Origin: Haematobia irritans
Lineage: Eukaryota; Arthropoda; Insecta; Diptera; Muscidae
Direction: 5' to 3'
Length of the DNA stretch: 64,000 nucleotides
NCBI RefSeq assembly: GCF_050003625.1
Contig: NC_134397.1
Location: forward strand, 226,920,537-226,984,536
Under the pieces are notes generated by a model that worked only from the letters and a program-made list of their open reading frames with translations, ran no database searches and was not told where the DNA came from. Of this stretch, positions 1-11,744 are shown piece by piece. The translations under genes were made by a program, and so were the position numbers. Numbering within the stretch: position 1 is the first letter of the stretch; each line of letters opens with the position of its first letter.

Positions 1-125
1 GAATTTTCGATTTTTTGGGGGTGGTCATGAATTAAGCTCCTTTTCGCTCTAGGACGCATAGTTTAGGAGATATGAGCAAAACAAGTTTTTCATATAAAAA
101 TTTCAATTTTTTCAGGATTTGGATG
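1..125 (+). repeat. Reference monomer of the satellite
   Basis: I use this first complete monomer to number positions. It has a T/G block (T6 at 11-16, G5 at 17-21, then TGG), a TCATGA palindrome at 25-30, and three CpGs (8-9, 45-46, 55-56). Next come a region around gtttaggagatatgagc at 61-77, a caagttttt tract, TATAAAAA at 93-100, and an A/T block ending in caggattt at 113-120. Positions of frequent variation are 9-10 (ga/aa), 37-39 (ctc/cac/ttc/cta), 49 (c/g/t/a), 104-113 and 121-123. Positions 60-103 change much less often. The 3' A/T block (99-116) resembles the start of the next monomer (1-18), an imperfect internal direct repeat about 27 bp apart. Confidence 0.95.
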
Positions 126-3100
126 GAATTTTCGATTTTTTGGGGGTGGTCATGAATTAAGCTCCTTTTCGCTCTAGGACGCATAGTTTAGGAGATATGA
201 GCAAAACAAGTTTTTCATATAAAAATTTCAATTTTTTCAGCATTTGGATGGAATTTTCGATTTTTTGGGGGTGGTCATGAATTAAGCTCCTTTTCGCTCT
301 AGAACGCATAGTTTAGGAGATATGAGCAAAACAAGTTTTTCATATAAAAATTTCAATTTTTTCAGCATTTGGATGGAATTTTCAATTTTTTGGGGGTGGT
401 CATGAATTAAGCTCCTTTTCGCTGTAGGACGCATAGATTAGGAGATATGAGCAAAACAAGTTTTTCATATAAAAATTTCATTTTTTTTAGGATTTGGATG
501 GAATTTTCGATTTTTTGGGGGTGGTCATGAATTAAGCTCCTTTTCGCTCTAGGACGCATAGTTTAGGAGATATGAGCAAAACAAGTTTTTCATATAAAAA
601 TTTCAATTTTTTCAGGATTTTGATGGAATTTTCAATTTTTTGAGGGTGGTCATGAATTAAGCTCCTTTTCGCTGTAGGACGCATAGTTTAGGAGATATGA
701 GCAAAACAAGTTTTTCATATAAAAATTTCAATTTTTTTAGGATTTGGTTGGAATTTTCGATTTTTTGGGGGTGGTCATGAATTAAGTTCCTTTTCGCTCT
801 AGGACGCATAGTTTAGGAGATATGAGCAAAACAAGTTTTTCATATAAAAATTTCAATTTTTTCAGCATTTGGATGGAATTTTCGATTTTTTGGGGGTGGT
901 CATGAATTAGCTCCTTTTCGCTGTAGGACGCATAGTTTAGGAGATATGAGCAAAACAAGTTTTTCATATAAAAATTTCAATTTTTTCAGGATTTGGATGG
1001 AATTTTCGATTTTTTGGGGGTGGTCATGAATTAAGCTCCTTTTCGCTGTAGGACGCATAGTTTAGGAGATATGAGCAAAACAAGTTTTTCATATAAAAAT
1101 TTCAATTTTTTTAGGATTTGGTTGGAATTTTCGATTTTTTGGGGGTGGTCATGAATTAAGCTCCTTTTCGCTCTAGGACGCATAGTTTAGGAGATATGAG
1201 CAAAACAAGTTTTACATATAAAAATTTCAATTTTTTCAGGATTTGGATGGAATTTTCAATTTTTTGAGGGTGGTCATGAATTAAGCTCCTTTTCGCTGTA
1301 GGACGCATAGTTTAGGAGATATGAGCAAAACAAGTTTTTCATATAAAAATTTCAATTTTTTCAGCATTTGGATGGAATTTTCAATTTTTTGGGGGTGGTC
1401 ATGAATTAAGCTCCTTTTCGCTGTAGGACGCATAGTTTAGGAGATATGAGCAAAACAAGTTTTTCATATAAAAATTTCAATTTTTTTAGGATTTGGTTGG
1501 AATTTTCGATTTTTTGGGGGTGGTCATGAATTAAGCTCCTTTCCGCTCTAGGACGCATAGTTTAGGAGATATGAGCAAAACAAGTTTTTCATATAAAAAT
1601 TTCATTTTTTCCAGGATTTTGATGGAATTTTCGATTTTTTGGGGGTGGTCATGAATTAAGCTCCTTTTCGCTCTAGGACGCATAGTTTAGGAGATATGAG
1701 CAAAACAAGTTTTTCATATAAAAATTTCAATTTTTTCAGGATTTTGATGGAATTTTCGATTTTTTGGGGGTGGTCATGAATTAAGCTCCTTTTCGCTGTA
1801 GGACGCATAGTTTAGGAGATATGAGCAAAACAAGTTTTTCATATAAAAATTTCAATTTTTTTAGGATTTGGTTGGAATTTTCGATTTTTTGGGGGTGGTC
1901 ATGAATTAAGCTCCTTTTCGCTCTAGGACGCATAGTTTAGGAGATATGAGCAAAACAAGTTTTTCATATAAAAATTTCAATTTTTTCAGGATTTGGATGG
2001 AATTTTCAATTTTTTGAGGGTGGTCATGAATTAAGCTCCTTTTCGCTGTAGGACGCATAGTTTAGGAGATATGAGCAAAACAAGTTTTTCATATAAAAAT
2101 TTCAATTTTTTTAGGATTTGGTTGGAATTTTCGATTTTTGGGGGTGGTCATGAATTAAGTTCCTTTTCGCTCTAGGACGCATAGTTTAGGAGATATGAGC
2201 AAAACAAGTTTTTCATATAAAAATTTCAATTTTTTCAGGATTTGGATGGAATTTTCGATTTTTTGGGGGTGGTCATGAATTAAGCTCCTTTTCGCTGTAG
2301 GACGCATAGTTTAGGAGATATGAGCAAAACAAGTTTTTCATATAAAAATTTCAATTTTTTCAGGATTTGGATGGAATTTTCGATTTTTTGGGGGTGGTCA
2401 TGAATTAAGCTCCTTTTCGCTCTAGGACGCATAGTTTAGGAGATATGAGCAAAACAAGTTTTTCATATAAAAATTTCAATTTTTTCAGCATTTGGATGGA
2501 ATTTTAAATTTTTTGGGGGTGGTCATGAATTAAGCTCCTTTTCGCTGTAGGACGCATAGTTTAGGAGATATGAGCAAAACAAGTTTTTCATATAAAAATT
2601 TCAATTTTTTTAGGATTTGGTTGGAATTTTCGATTTTTTGGGGGTGGTCATGAATTAAGCTCCTTTCCGCTCTAGGACGCATAGTTTAGGAGATATGAGC
2701 AAAACAAGTTTTTCATATAAAAATTTCAATTTTTTCAGCATTTGGATGGAATTTTCAATTTTTTGGGGGTGGTCATGAATTAAGCTCCTTTTCGCTGTAG
2801 GACGCATAGTTTAGGAGATATGAGCAAAACAAGTTTTTCATATAAAAATTTCAATTTTTTTAGGATTTGGTTGGAATTTTCGATTTTTTGGGGGTGGTCA
2901 TGAATTAAGCTCCTTTCCGCTCTAGGACGCATAGTTTAGGAGATATGAGCAAAACAAGTTTTTCATATAAAAATTTCAATTTTTTCAGGATTTGGATGGA
3001 ATTTTCGATTTTTTGGGGGTGGTCATGAATTAAGCTCCTTTTCGCTGTAGGACGCATAGTTTCGGAGATATGAGCAAAACAAGTTTTTCATATAAAAATT

Positions 3101-3700
3101 TCAATTTTTTCAGCATTTGGATGGAATTTTCGATTTTTTGGGGGTGGTCATGAATTAAGCACCTTTTCGTTCTAGGACGCATAGTTTAGGAGATATGAGC
3201 AGAACAAGTTTTTCATATAAAAATTTAAATTTTTTCAGGAATTGGATGGAATTTTCGATTTTTTGGGGGTGGTCATGAATTAAGCTCCTTTTCGCTCTAG
3301 GACGCATAGTTTAGGAGATATGAGCAAAACAAGTTTTTCATATAAAAATTTCAATTTTTTTAGGATTTGGTTGGAATTTTCGATTTTTTGGGGGTGGTCA
3401 TGAATTAAGCTCCTTTTCGCTCTAGGACGCATAGTTTAGGAGATATGAGCAAAACAAGTTTTTCATATAAAAATTTCAATTTTTTCAGGATTTGGATGGA
3501 ATTTTCAATTTTTTGAGGGTGGTCATGAATTAAGCTCCTTTTCGCTGTAGGACGCATAGTTTAGGAGATATGAGCAAAACAAGTTTTTCATATAAAAATT
3601 TAAATTTTTTCAGGATTTTGATGGAATTTTCGATTTTTTGGGGGTGGTCATGAATTAAGCTCCTTTTCGCTCTAGGACGCATAGTTTAGGAGATATGAGC
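1..3700 (+). repeat. Diverged mixed-monomer segment
   Basis: About 30 monomers of several interleaved subtypes. They differ at the start (ttcga, ttcaa or ttaaa), in the G tract (ggggg or gaggg), at position 49 (gctctagg or gctgtagg) and in the tail (caggatttgga, cagcatttgga or taggatttggt). Subtypes tend to follow one another in a preferred order, for example a gctgtagg monomer ending in taggatttggttg before a gctctagg monomer, but I see no exact period here. A block from about 2,125 to 2,720 resembles 5,872-6,470 (offset 3,747 bp at the shortened T5 tract). No gene or foreign insert is visible. Confidence 0.85.
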
Positions 3701-6700
3701 AAAACAAGTTTTTCATATAAAAATTTAAATTTTTTCAGGATTTGGTTGGAATTTTAAATTTTTTGGGGGTGGTCATGAATTAAGCTCCTTTTCGCTGTAG
3801 GACGCATAGTTTAGGAGATATGAGCAAAACAAGTTTTTCATATAAAAATTTAAATTTTTTCAGGATTTGGATGGAATTTTCGATTTTTTGGTGGTGGTCA
3901 TGAATTAAGCTCCTTTTCGCTCTAGGACGCATAGTTTAGGAGATATGAGCAAAACAAGTTTTTCATATAAAAATTTCATTTTTTCCCGGATTTGGATGGA
4001 ATTTTCGATTTTTTGGGGGTGGTCATGAATTAAGCTCCTTTTCGCTGTAGGACGCATAGTTTAGGAGATATGAGCAAAACAAGTTTTTCATATAAAAATT
4101 TCAATTTTTTTAGGATTTGGTTGGAATTTTCGATTTTTTGGGGGTGGTCATGAATTAAGCTCCTTTTCGCTCTAGGACGCATAGTTTAGGAGATATGAGC
4201 AAAACAAGTTTTTCATATAAAAATTTCAATTTTTTCAGGATTTGGATGGAATTTTCAATTTTTTGAGGGTGGTCATGAATTAAGCTCCTTTTCGCTGTAG
4301 GACGCATAGTTTAGGAGATATGAGCAAAACAAGTTTTTCATATAAAAATTTCAATTTTTTCAGGATTTTGATGGAATTTTCGATTTTTTGGGGGTGGTCA
4401 TGAATTAAGCTCCTTTTCGCTGTAGGACGCATAGTTTAGGAGATATGAGCAAAACAAGTTTTTCATATAAAAATTTCAATTTTTTTAGGATTTGGTTGGA
4501 ATTTTCGATTTTTTGGGGGTGGTCATGAATTAAGCTCCTTTTCGCTCTAGGACGCATAGTTTAGGAGATATGAGCAAAACAAGTTTTTCATATAAAAATT
4601 TAAATTTTTTCAGGATTTGGTTGGAATTTTAAATTTTTTGGGGGTGGTCATGAATTAAGCTCCTTTTCGCTCTAGGACGCATAGTTTAGGAGATATGAGC
4701 AAAACAAGTTTTTCATATAAAAATTTCAATTTTTTCAGCATTTGGATGGAATTTTCAATTTTTTGGGGGTGGTCATGAATTAAGCTCCTTTTCGCTGTAG
4801 GACGCATAGTTTAGGAGATATGAGCAAAACAAGTTTTTCATATAAAAATTTCAATTTTTTCAGGATTTGGATGGAATTTTCGATTTTTTGGGGGTGGTCA
4901 TGAATTAAGCTCCTTTTCCCTCTAGGACGCATAGTTTAGGAGATATGAGCAAAACAAGTTTTTCATATAAAAATTTAAATTTTTTCAGGATTTGGATGGA
5001 ATTTTCGATTTTTTGGGGGTGGTCATGAATTAAGCTCCTTTTCGCTCTAGGACGCATAGTTTAGGAGATATGAGCAAAACAAGTTTTTCATATAAAAATT
5101 TAAATTTTTTCAGGATTTGGATGGAATTTTCGATTTTTTGGGGGTGGTCATGAATTAGCTCCTTTTCGTTCTAGGACGCATAGTTTAGGAGATATGAGCA
5201 GAACAAGTTTTTCATATAAAAATTTAAATTTTTTCAGGATTTGGATGGAATTTTCGATTTTTTGGGGGTGGTCATGAATTAAGCTCCTTTTCGCTCTAGG
5301 ACGCATAGTTTAGGAGATATGAGCAAAACAAGTTTTTCATATAAAAATTTCAATTTTTCAGGATTTGGATGGAATTTTAAATTTTTTGGGGGTGGTCATG
5401 AATTAAGCTCCTTTTAGCTCTAGGACGCATAGTTTAGGAGATATGAGCAAAACAAGTTTTTCATATAAAAATTTAAATTTTTTCAGGATTTGGATGGAAT
5501 TTTCGATTTTTTGGGGGTGGTCATGAATTAAGCACCTTTTCGCTCTAGGACGCATAGTTTAGGAGATATGAGCAAAACAAGTTTTTCATATAAAAATTTC
5601 AATTTTTTCAGGATTTGGATGGAATTTTCGATTTTTTGGGGGTGGTCATGAATTAAGCTCCTTTTCGCTCTAGGACGCATAGTTTAGGAGATATGAGCAA
5701 AACAAGTTTTTCATATAAAAATTTCAATTTTTTCAGGATTTTGATGGAATTTTCGATTTTTTGGGGGTGGTCATGAATTAAGCTCCTTTTCGCTGTAGGA
5801 CGCATAGTTTAGGAGATATGAGCAAAACAAGTTTTTCATATAAAAATTTCAATTTTTTTAGGATTTGGTTGGAATTTTCGATTTTTGGGGGTGGTCATGA
5901 ATTAAGTTCCTTTTCGCTCTAGGACGCATAGTTTAGGAGATATGAGCAAAACAAGTTTTTCATATAAAAATTTCAATTTTTTCAGGATTTGGATGGAATT
6001 TTCGATTTTTTGGGGGTGGTCATGAATTAAGCTCCTTTTCGCTGTAGGACGCATAGTTTAGGAGATATGAGCAAAACAAGTTTTTCATATAAAAATTTCA
6101 ATTTTTTCAGGATTTGGATGGAATTTTCGATTTTTTGGGGGTGGTCATGAATTAAGCTCCTTTTCGCTCTAGGACGCATAGTTTAGGAGATATGAGCAAA
6201 ACAAGTTTTTCATATAAAAATTTCAATTTTTTCAGCATTTGGATGGAATTTTCAATTTTTTGGGGGTGGTCATGAATTAAGCTCCTTTTCGCTGTAGGAC
6301 GCATAGTTTAGGAGATATGAGCAAAACAAGTTTTTCATATAAAAATTTCAATTTTTTTAGGATTTGGTTGGAATTTTCGCTTTTTCGGGGTGGTCATGAA
6401 TTAAGCTCCTTTCCGCTCTAGGACGCATAGTTTAGGAGATATGAGCAAAACAAGTTTTTCATATAAAAATTTCATTTTTTCCAGGATTTGGATGGAATTT
6501 TCGATTTTTTGGGGGTGGTCATGAATTAAGCACCTTTTCGCTCTAGGACGCATAGTTTAGGAGATATGAGCAAAACAAGTTTTTCATATAAAAATTTCAA
6601 TTTTTTCAGGATTTGGATGGAATTTTCGATTTTTTGGGGGTGGTCATGAATTAAGCTCCTTTTCGCTCTAGGACGCATAGTTTAGGAGATATGAGCAAAA
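3700..6700 (+). repeat. 3,371-bp-period HOR, copy 1
   Basis: About 24 monomers recur in the same order in the segment beginning near 7,071. The order is fixed by rare variants: gtggtgg for ggggtgg at 3,891 and 7,262, a shortened T5 tract at 2,131-type monomers at 5,878 and 9,249, and cggggtgg at 6,386 and 9,758. The offset is 3,371-3,372 bp, which is 27 monomers minus small deletions. The similarity stops just upstream of about 3,700 and near 6,700, and three unrelated monomers separate the copies. This indicates a segmental tandem duplication by unequal exchange. Confidence 0.85.
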
Positions 6701-7070
6701 CAAGTTTTTCATATAAAAATTTAAATTTTTTCAGGATTTGGATGGAATTTTCAATTTTTTGGGGGTGGTCATGAATTAAGCTCCTTTTCGCTGTAGGACG
6801 CATAGTTTAGGAGATATGAGCAGAACAAGTTTTTCATATAAAAATTTAAATTTTTTCAGGATTTGGATGGAATTTTCGATTTTTTGGGGGTGGTCATGAA
6901 TTAAGCTCCTTTTCGCTCTAGGACGCATAGTTTAGGAGATATGAGCAAAACAAGTTTTTCATATAAAAATTTCATTTTTTCCAGGATTTGGATGGAATTT
7001 TCGATTTTTTGGGGGTGGTCATGAATTAAGCACCTTTTCGCTCTATGACGCATAGTTTAGGAGATATGAG

Positions 7071-10000
7071 CAAAACAAGTTTTTCATATAAAAATTTAAA
7101 TTTTTTCAGGATTTGGTTGGAATTTTAAATTTTTTGGGGGTGGTCATGAATTAAGCTCCTTTTCGCTGTAGGACGCATAGTTTAGGAGATATGAGCAAAA
7201 CAAGTTTTTCATATAAAAATTTAAATTTTTTCAGGATTTGGATGGAATTTTCGATTTTTTGGTGGTGGTCATGAATTAAGCTCCTTTTCGCTCTAGGACG
7301 CATAGTTTAGGAGATATGAGCAAAACAAGTTTTTCATATAAAAATTTCATTTTTTCCCGGATTTGGATGGAATTTTCGACTTTTTGGGGGTGGTCATGAA
7401 TTAAGCTCCTTTTCGCTGTAGGACGCATAGTTTAGGAGATATGAGCAAAACAAGTTTTTCATATAAAAATTTCAATTTTTTTAGGATTTGGTTGGAATTT
7501 TCGATTTTTTGGGGGTGGTCATGAATTAAGCTCCTTTTCGCTCTAGGACGCATAGTTTAGGAGATATGAGCAAAACAAGTTTTTCATATAAAAATTTCAA
7601 TTTTTTCAGGATTTGGATGGAATTTTCAATTTTTTGAGGGTGGTCATGAATTAAGCTCCTTTTCGCTGTAGGACGCATAGTTTAGGAGATATGAGCAAAA
7701 CAAGTTTTTCATATAAAAATTTCAATTTTTTCAGGATTTTGATGGAATTTTCGATTTTTTGGGGGTGGTCATGAATTAAGCTCCTTTTCGCTGTAGGACG
7801 CATAGTTTAGGAGATATGAGCAAAACAAGTTTTTCATATAAAAATTTCAATTTTTTTAGGATTTGGTTGGAATTTTCGATTTTTTGGGGGTGGTCATGAA
7901 TTAAGCTCCTTTTCGCTCTAGGACGCATAGTTTAGGAGATATGAGCAAAAGAAGTTTTTCATATAAAAATTTAAATTTTTTCAGGATTTGGTTGGAATTT
8001 TAAATTTTTTGGGGGTGGTCATGAATTAAGCTCCTTTTCGCTCTAGGACGCATAGTTTAGGAGATATGAGCAAAACAAGTTTTTCATATAAAAATTTCAA
8101 TTTTTTCAGCATTTGGATGGAATTTTCAATTTTTTGGGGGTGGTCATGAATTAAGCTCCTTTTCGCTGTAGGACGCATAGTTTAGGAGATATGAGCAAAA
8201 CAAGTTTTTCATATAAAAATTTCAATTTTTTCAGGATTTGGATGGAATTTTCGATTTTTTGGGGGTGGTCATGAATTAAGCTCCTTTTCGCTCTAGGACG
8301 CATAGTTTAGGAGATATGAGCAAAACAAGTTTTTCATATAAAAATTTAAATTTTTTCAGGATTTGGATGGAATTTTCGATTTTTTGGGGGTGGTCATGAA
8401 TTAAGCTCCTTTTCGCTCTAGGACGCATAGTTTAGGAGATATGAGCAAAACAAGTTTTTCATATAAAAATTTAAATTTTTTCAGGATTTGGATGGAATTT
8501 TCGATTTTTTGGGGGTGGTCATGAATTAGCTCCTTTTCGTTCTAGGACGCATAGTTTAGGAGATATGAGCAGAACAAGTTTTTCATATAAAAATTTAAAT
8601 TTTTTCAGGATTTGGATGGAATTTTCGATTTTTTGGGGGTGGTCATGAATTAAGCTCCTTTTCGCTCTAGGACGCATAGTTTAGGAGATATGAGCAAAAC
8701 AAGTTTTTCATATAAAAATTTCAATTTTTCAGGATTTGGATGGAATTTTAAATTTTTTGGGGGTGGTCATGAATTAAGCTCCTTTTAGCTCTAGGACGCA
8801 TAGTTTAGGAGATATGAGCAAAACAAGTTTTTCATATAAAAATTTAAATTTTTTCAGGATTTGGATGGAATTTTCGATTTTTTGGGGGTGGTCATGAATT
8901 AAGCACCTTTTCGCTCTAGGACGCATAGTTTAGGAGATATGAGCAAAACAAGTTTTTCATATAAAAATTTCAATTTTTTCAGGATTTGGATGGAATTTTC
9001 GATTTTTTGGGGGTGGTCATGAATTAAGCTCCTTTTCGCTCTAGGACGCATAGTTTAGGAGATATGAGCAAAACAAGTTTTTCATATAAAAATTTCAATT
9101 TTTTCAGGATTTTGATGGAATTTTCGATTTTTTGGGGGTGGTCATGAATTAAGCTCCTTTTCGCTGTAGGACGCATAGTTTAGGAGATATGAGCAAAACA
9201 AGTTTTTCATATAAAAATTTCAATTTTTTTAGGATTTGGTTGGAATTTTCGATTTTTGGGGGTGGTCATGAATTAAGTTCCTTTTCGCTCTAGGACGCAT
9301 AGTTTAGGAGATATGAGCAAAACAAGTTTTTCATATAAAAATTTCAATTTTTTCAGGATTTGGATGGAATTTTCGATTTTTTGGGGGTGGTCATGAATTA
9401 AGCTCCTTTTCGCTGTAGGACGCATAGTTTAGGAGATATGAGCAAAACAAGTTTTTCATATAAAAATTTCAATTTTTTCAGGATTTGGATGGAATTTTCG
9501 ATTTTTTGGGGGTGGTCATGAATTAAGCTCCTTTTCGCTCTAGGACGCATAGTTTAGGAGATATGAGCAAAACAAGTTTTTCATATAAAAATTTCAATTT
9601 TTTCAGCATTTGGATGGAATTTTCAATTTTTTGGGGGTGGTCATGAATTAAGCTCCTTTTCGCTGTAGGACGCATAGTTTAGGAGATATGAGCAAAACAA
9701 GTTTTTCATATAAAAATTTCAATTTTTTTAGGATTTGGTTGGAATTTTCGATTTTTTCGGGGTGGTCATGAATTAAGCTCCTTTCCGCTCTAGGACGCAT
9801 AGTTTAGGAGATATGAGCAAAACAAGTTTTTGATATAAAAATTTCATTTTTTCCAGGATTTGGATGGAATTTTCGATTTTTTGGGGGTGGTCATGAATTA
9901 AGCACCTTTTCGCTCTAGGACCCATAGTTTAGGAGATATGAGCAAAACAAGTTTTTCATATAAAAATTTCAATTTTTTCAGGATTTGGATGGAATTTTCG

Positions 10001-10071
10001 ATTTTTTGGGGGTGGTCATGAATTAAGCTCCTTTTCGCTCTAGGACGCATAGTTTAGGAGATATGAGCAAA
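7071..10071 (+). repeat. 3,371-bp-period HOR, copy 2
   Basis: This copy repeats the marker order of 3,700-6,700. Private differences are few, such as aaaagaag near 7,950 and gacccatag near 9,920, so the duplication is younger than most divergence between neighbouring monomers. The next monomer (about 10,080) has a cagcattt tail where copy 1 has taaattttttcagg, which marks the end of the shared block. Confidence 0.85.
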
Positions 10072-10244
10072 ACAAGTTTTTCATATAAAAATTTCAATTT
10101 TTTCAGCATTTGGATGGAATTTTCAATTTTTTGGGGGTGGTCATGAATTAAGCTCCTTTTCGCTGTAGGACGCATAGTTTAGGAGATATGAGCAAAACAA
10201 GTTTTTCATATAAAAATTTCAATTTTTTTAGGATTTGGTTGGAA

Positions 10245-10995
10245 TTTTCGATTTTTTGGGGGTGGTCATGAATTAAGCTCCTTTCCGCTTTAGGACGCAT
10301 AGTTTAGGAGATATGAGCAAAACAAGTTTTTCATATAAAAATTTCATTTTTTCCAGGATTTGGATGGAATTTTCGATTTTTTGAGGGTGGTCATGAATTA
10401 AGCACCTTTTCGTTCTAGGACGCATAGTTTAGGAGATATGAGCAGAACAAGTTTTTCATATAAAAATTTAAATTTTTTCAGGAATTGGATGGAATTTTCG
10501 ATTTTTTGGGGGTGGTCATGAATTAAGCTCCTTTTCGCTCTAGGACGCATAGTTTAGGAGATATGAGCAAAACAAGTTTTTCATATAAAAATTTCAATTT
10601 TTTTAGGATTTGGTTGGAATTTTCGATTTTTTGGGGGTGGTCATGAATTAAGCTCCTTTCCGCTCTAGGACGCATAGTTTAGGAGATATGAGCAAAACAA
10701 GTTTTTCATATAAAAATTTCATTTTTTCCAGGATTTGGATGGAATTTTCGATTTTTTGGGGGTGGTCATGAATTAAGCACCTTTTCGTTCTAGGACGCAT
10801 AGTTTAGGAGATATGAGCAGAACAAGTTTTTCATATAAAAATTTAAATTTTTTCAGGAATTGGATGGAATTTTCGATTTTTTGAGGGTGGTCATGAATTA
10901 AGCTCCTTTTCGCTCTAGGACGCATAGTTTAGGAGATATGAGCAAAACAAGTTTTTCATATAAAAATTTCAATTTTTTTAGGATTTGGTTGGAAT
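10245..10995 (+). repeat. 375-bp trimer duplicated in tandem
   Basis: Three successive monomers carry tttccgct, then gcacc with cgttctagg and gagcagaacaag, then a taggatttggttg tail. The set is repeated immediately, with agcagaacaa at 10,441 and 10,816, exactly 375 bp apart. The copies differ by a few substitutions, for example gaggg in different monomers. A related gcagaacaag monomer lies near 3,200. Confidence 0.8.
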
Positions 10996-11744
10996 TTTCG
11001 ATTTTTTGGGGGTGGTCATGAATTAAGCTCCTTTTCGCTCTAGGACGCATAGTTTAGGAGATATGAGCAAAACAAGTTTTTCATATAAAAATTTCAATTT
11101 TTTCAGGATTTGGATGGAATTTTCAATTTTTTGAGGGTGGTCATGAATTAAGCTCCTTTTCGCTGTAGGACGCATAGTTTAGGAGATATGAGCAAAACAA
11201 GTTTTTCATATAAAAATTTCAATTTTTTCAGGATTTTGATGGAATTTTCGATTTTTTGGGGGTGGTCATGAATTAAGCTCCTTTTCGCTCTAGGACGCAT
11301 AGTTTAGGAGATATGAGCAAAACAAGTTTTTCATATAAAAATTTCAATTTTTCAGGATTTGGATGGAATTTTCGATTTTTTGGGGGTGGTCATGAATTAA
11401 GGTCCTTTTCGCTTTAGGACGCATAGTTTAGGAGATATGAGCAAAACAAGTTTTTCATATAAAAATTTAAATTTTTTCAGGATTTGGATGGAATTTTCGA
11501 TTTTTTGGTGGTGGTCATGAATTAAGCTCCTTTTCGCTCTAGGACGCATAGTTTAGGAGATATGAGCAAAACAAGTTTTTCATATAAAAATTTCATTTTT
11601 TCCAGGATTTGGATGGAATTTTCGATTTTTTGGGGGTGGTCATGAATTAAGCTCCTTTTCGCTCTAGGACGCATAGTTTAGGAGATATGAGCAAAACAAG
11701 TTTTTCATATAAAAATTTCAATTTTTTCAGGATTTGGATGGAAT

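Noticed and set aside
17..24. G-quadruplex from the gggggtgg tract
   Set aside because: There is only one G5 run per 125 bp; four closely spaced runs are needed.
25..30. TCATGA palindrome as a recombination or attachment site
   Set aside because: It is a 6-bp palindrome expected often by chance, and deletion breakpoints are explained by its TCAT half repeating at 90-93. No integrase site structure is seen.
93..100. TATAAAAA in every monomer, with a CCACCCCC-like block on the opposite strand, read as a promoter
   Set aside because: Such strings are expected in AT-rich satellite DNA, and no start site, initiator or transcript is visible. Satellite transcription is possible but unsupported here.
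1..125. Hammerhead ribozyme, as found in some satellite families
   Set aside because: The conserved core CTGATGA is absent on both strands of the monomer, so the catalytic fold cannot be built.
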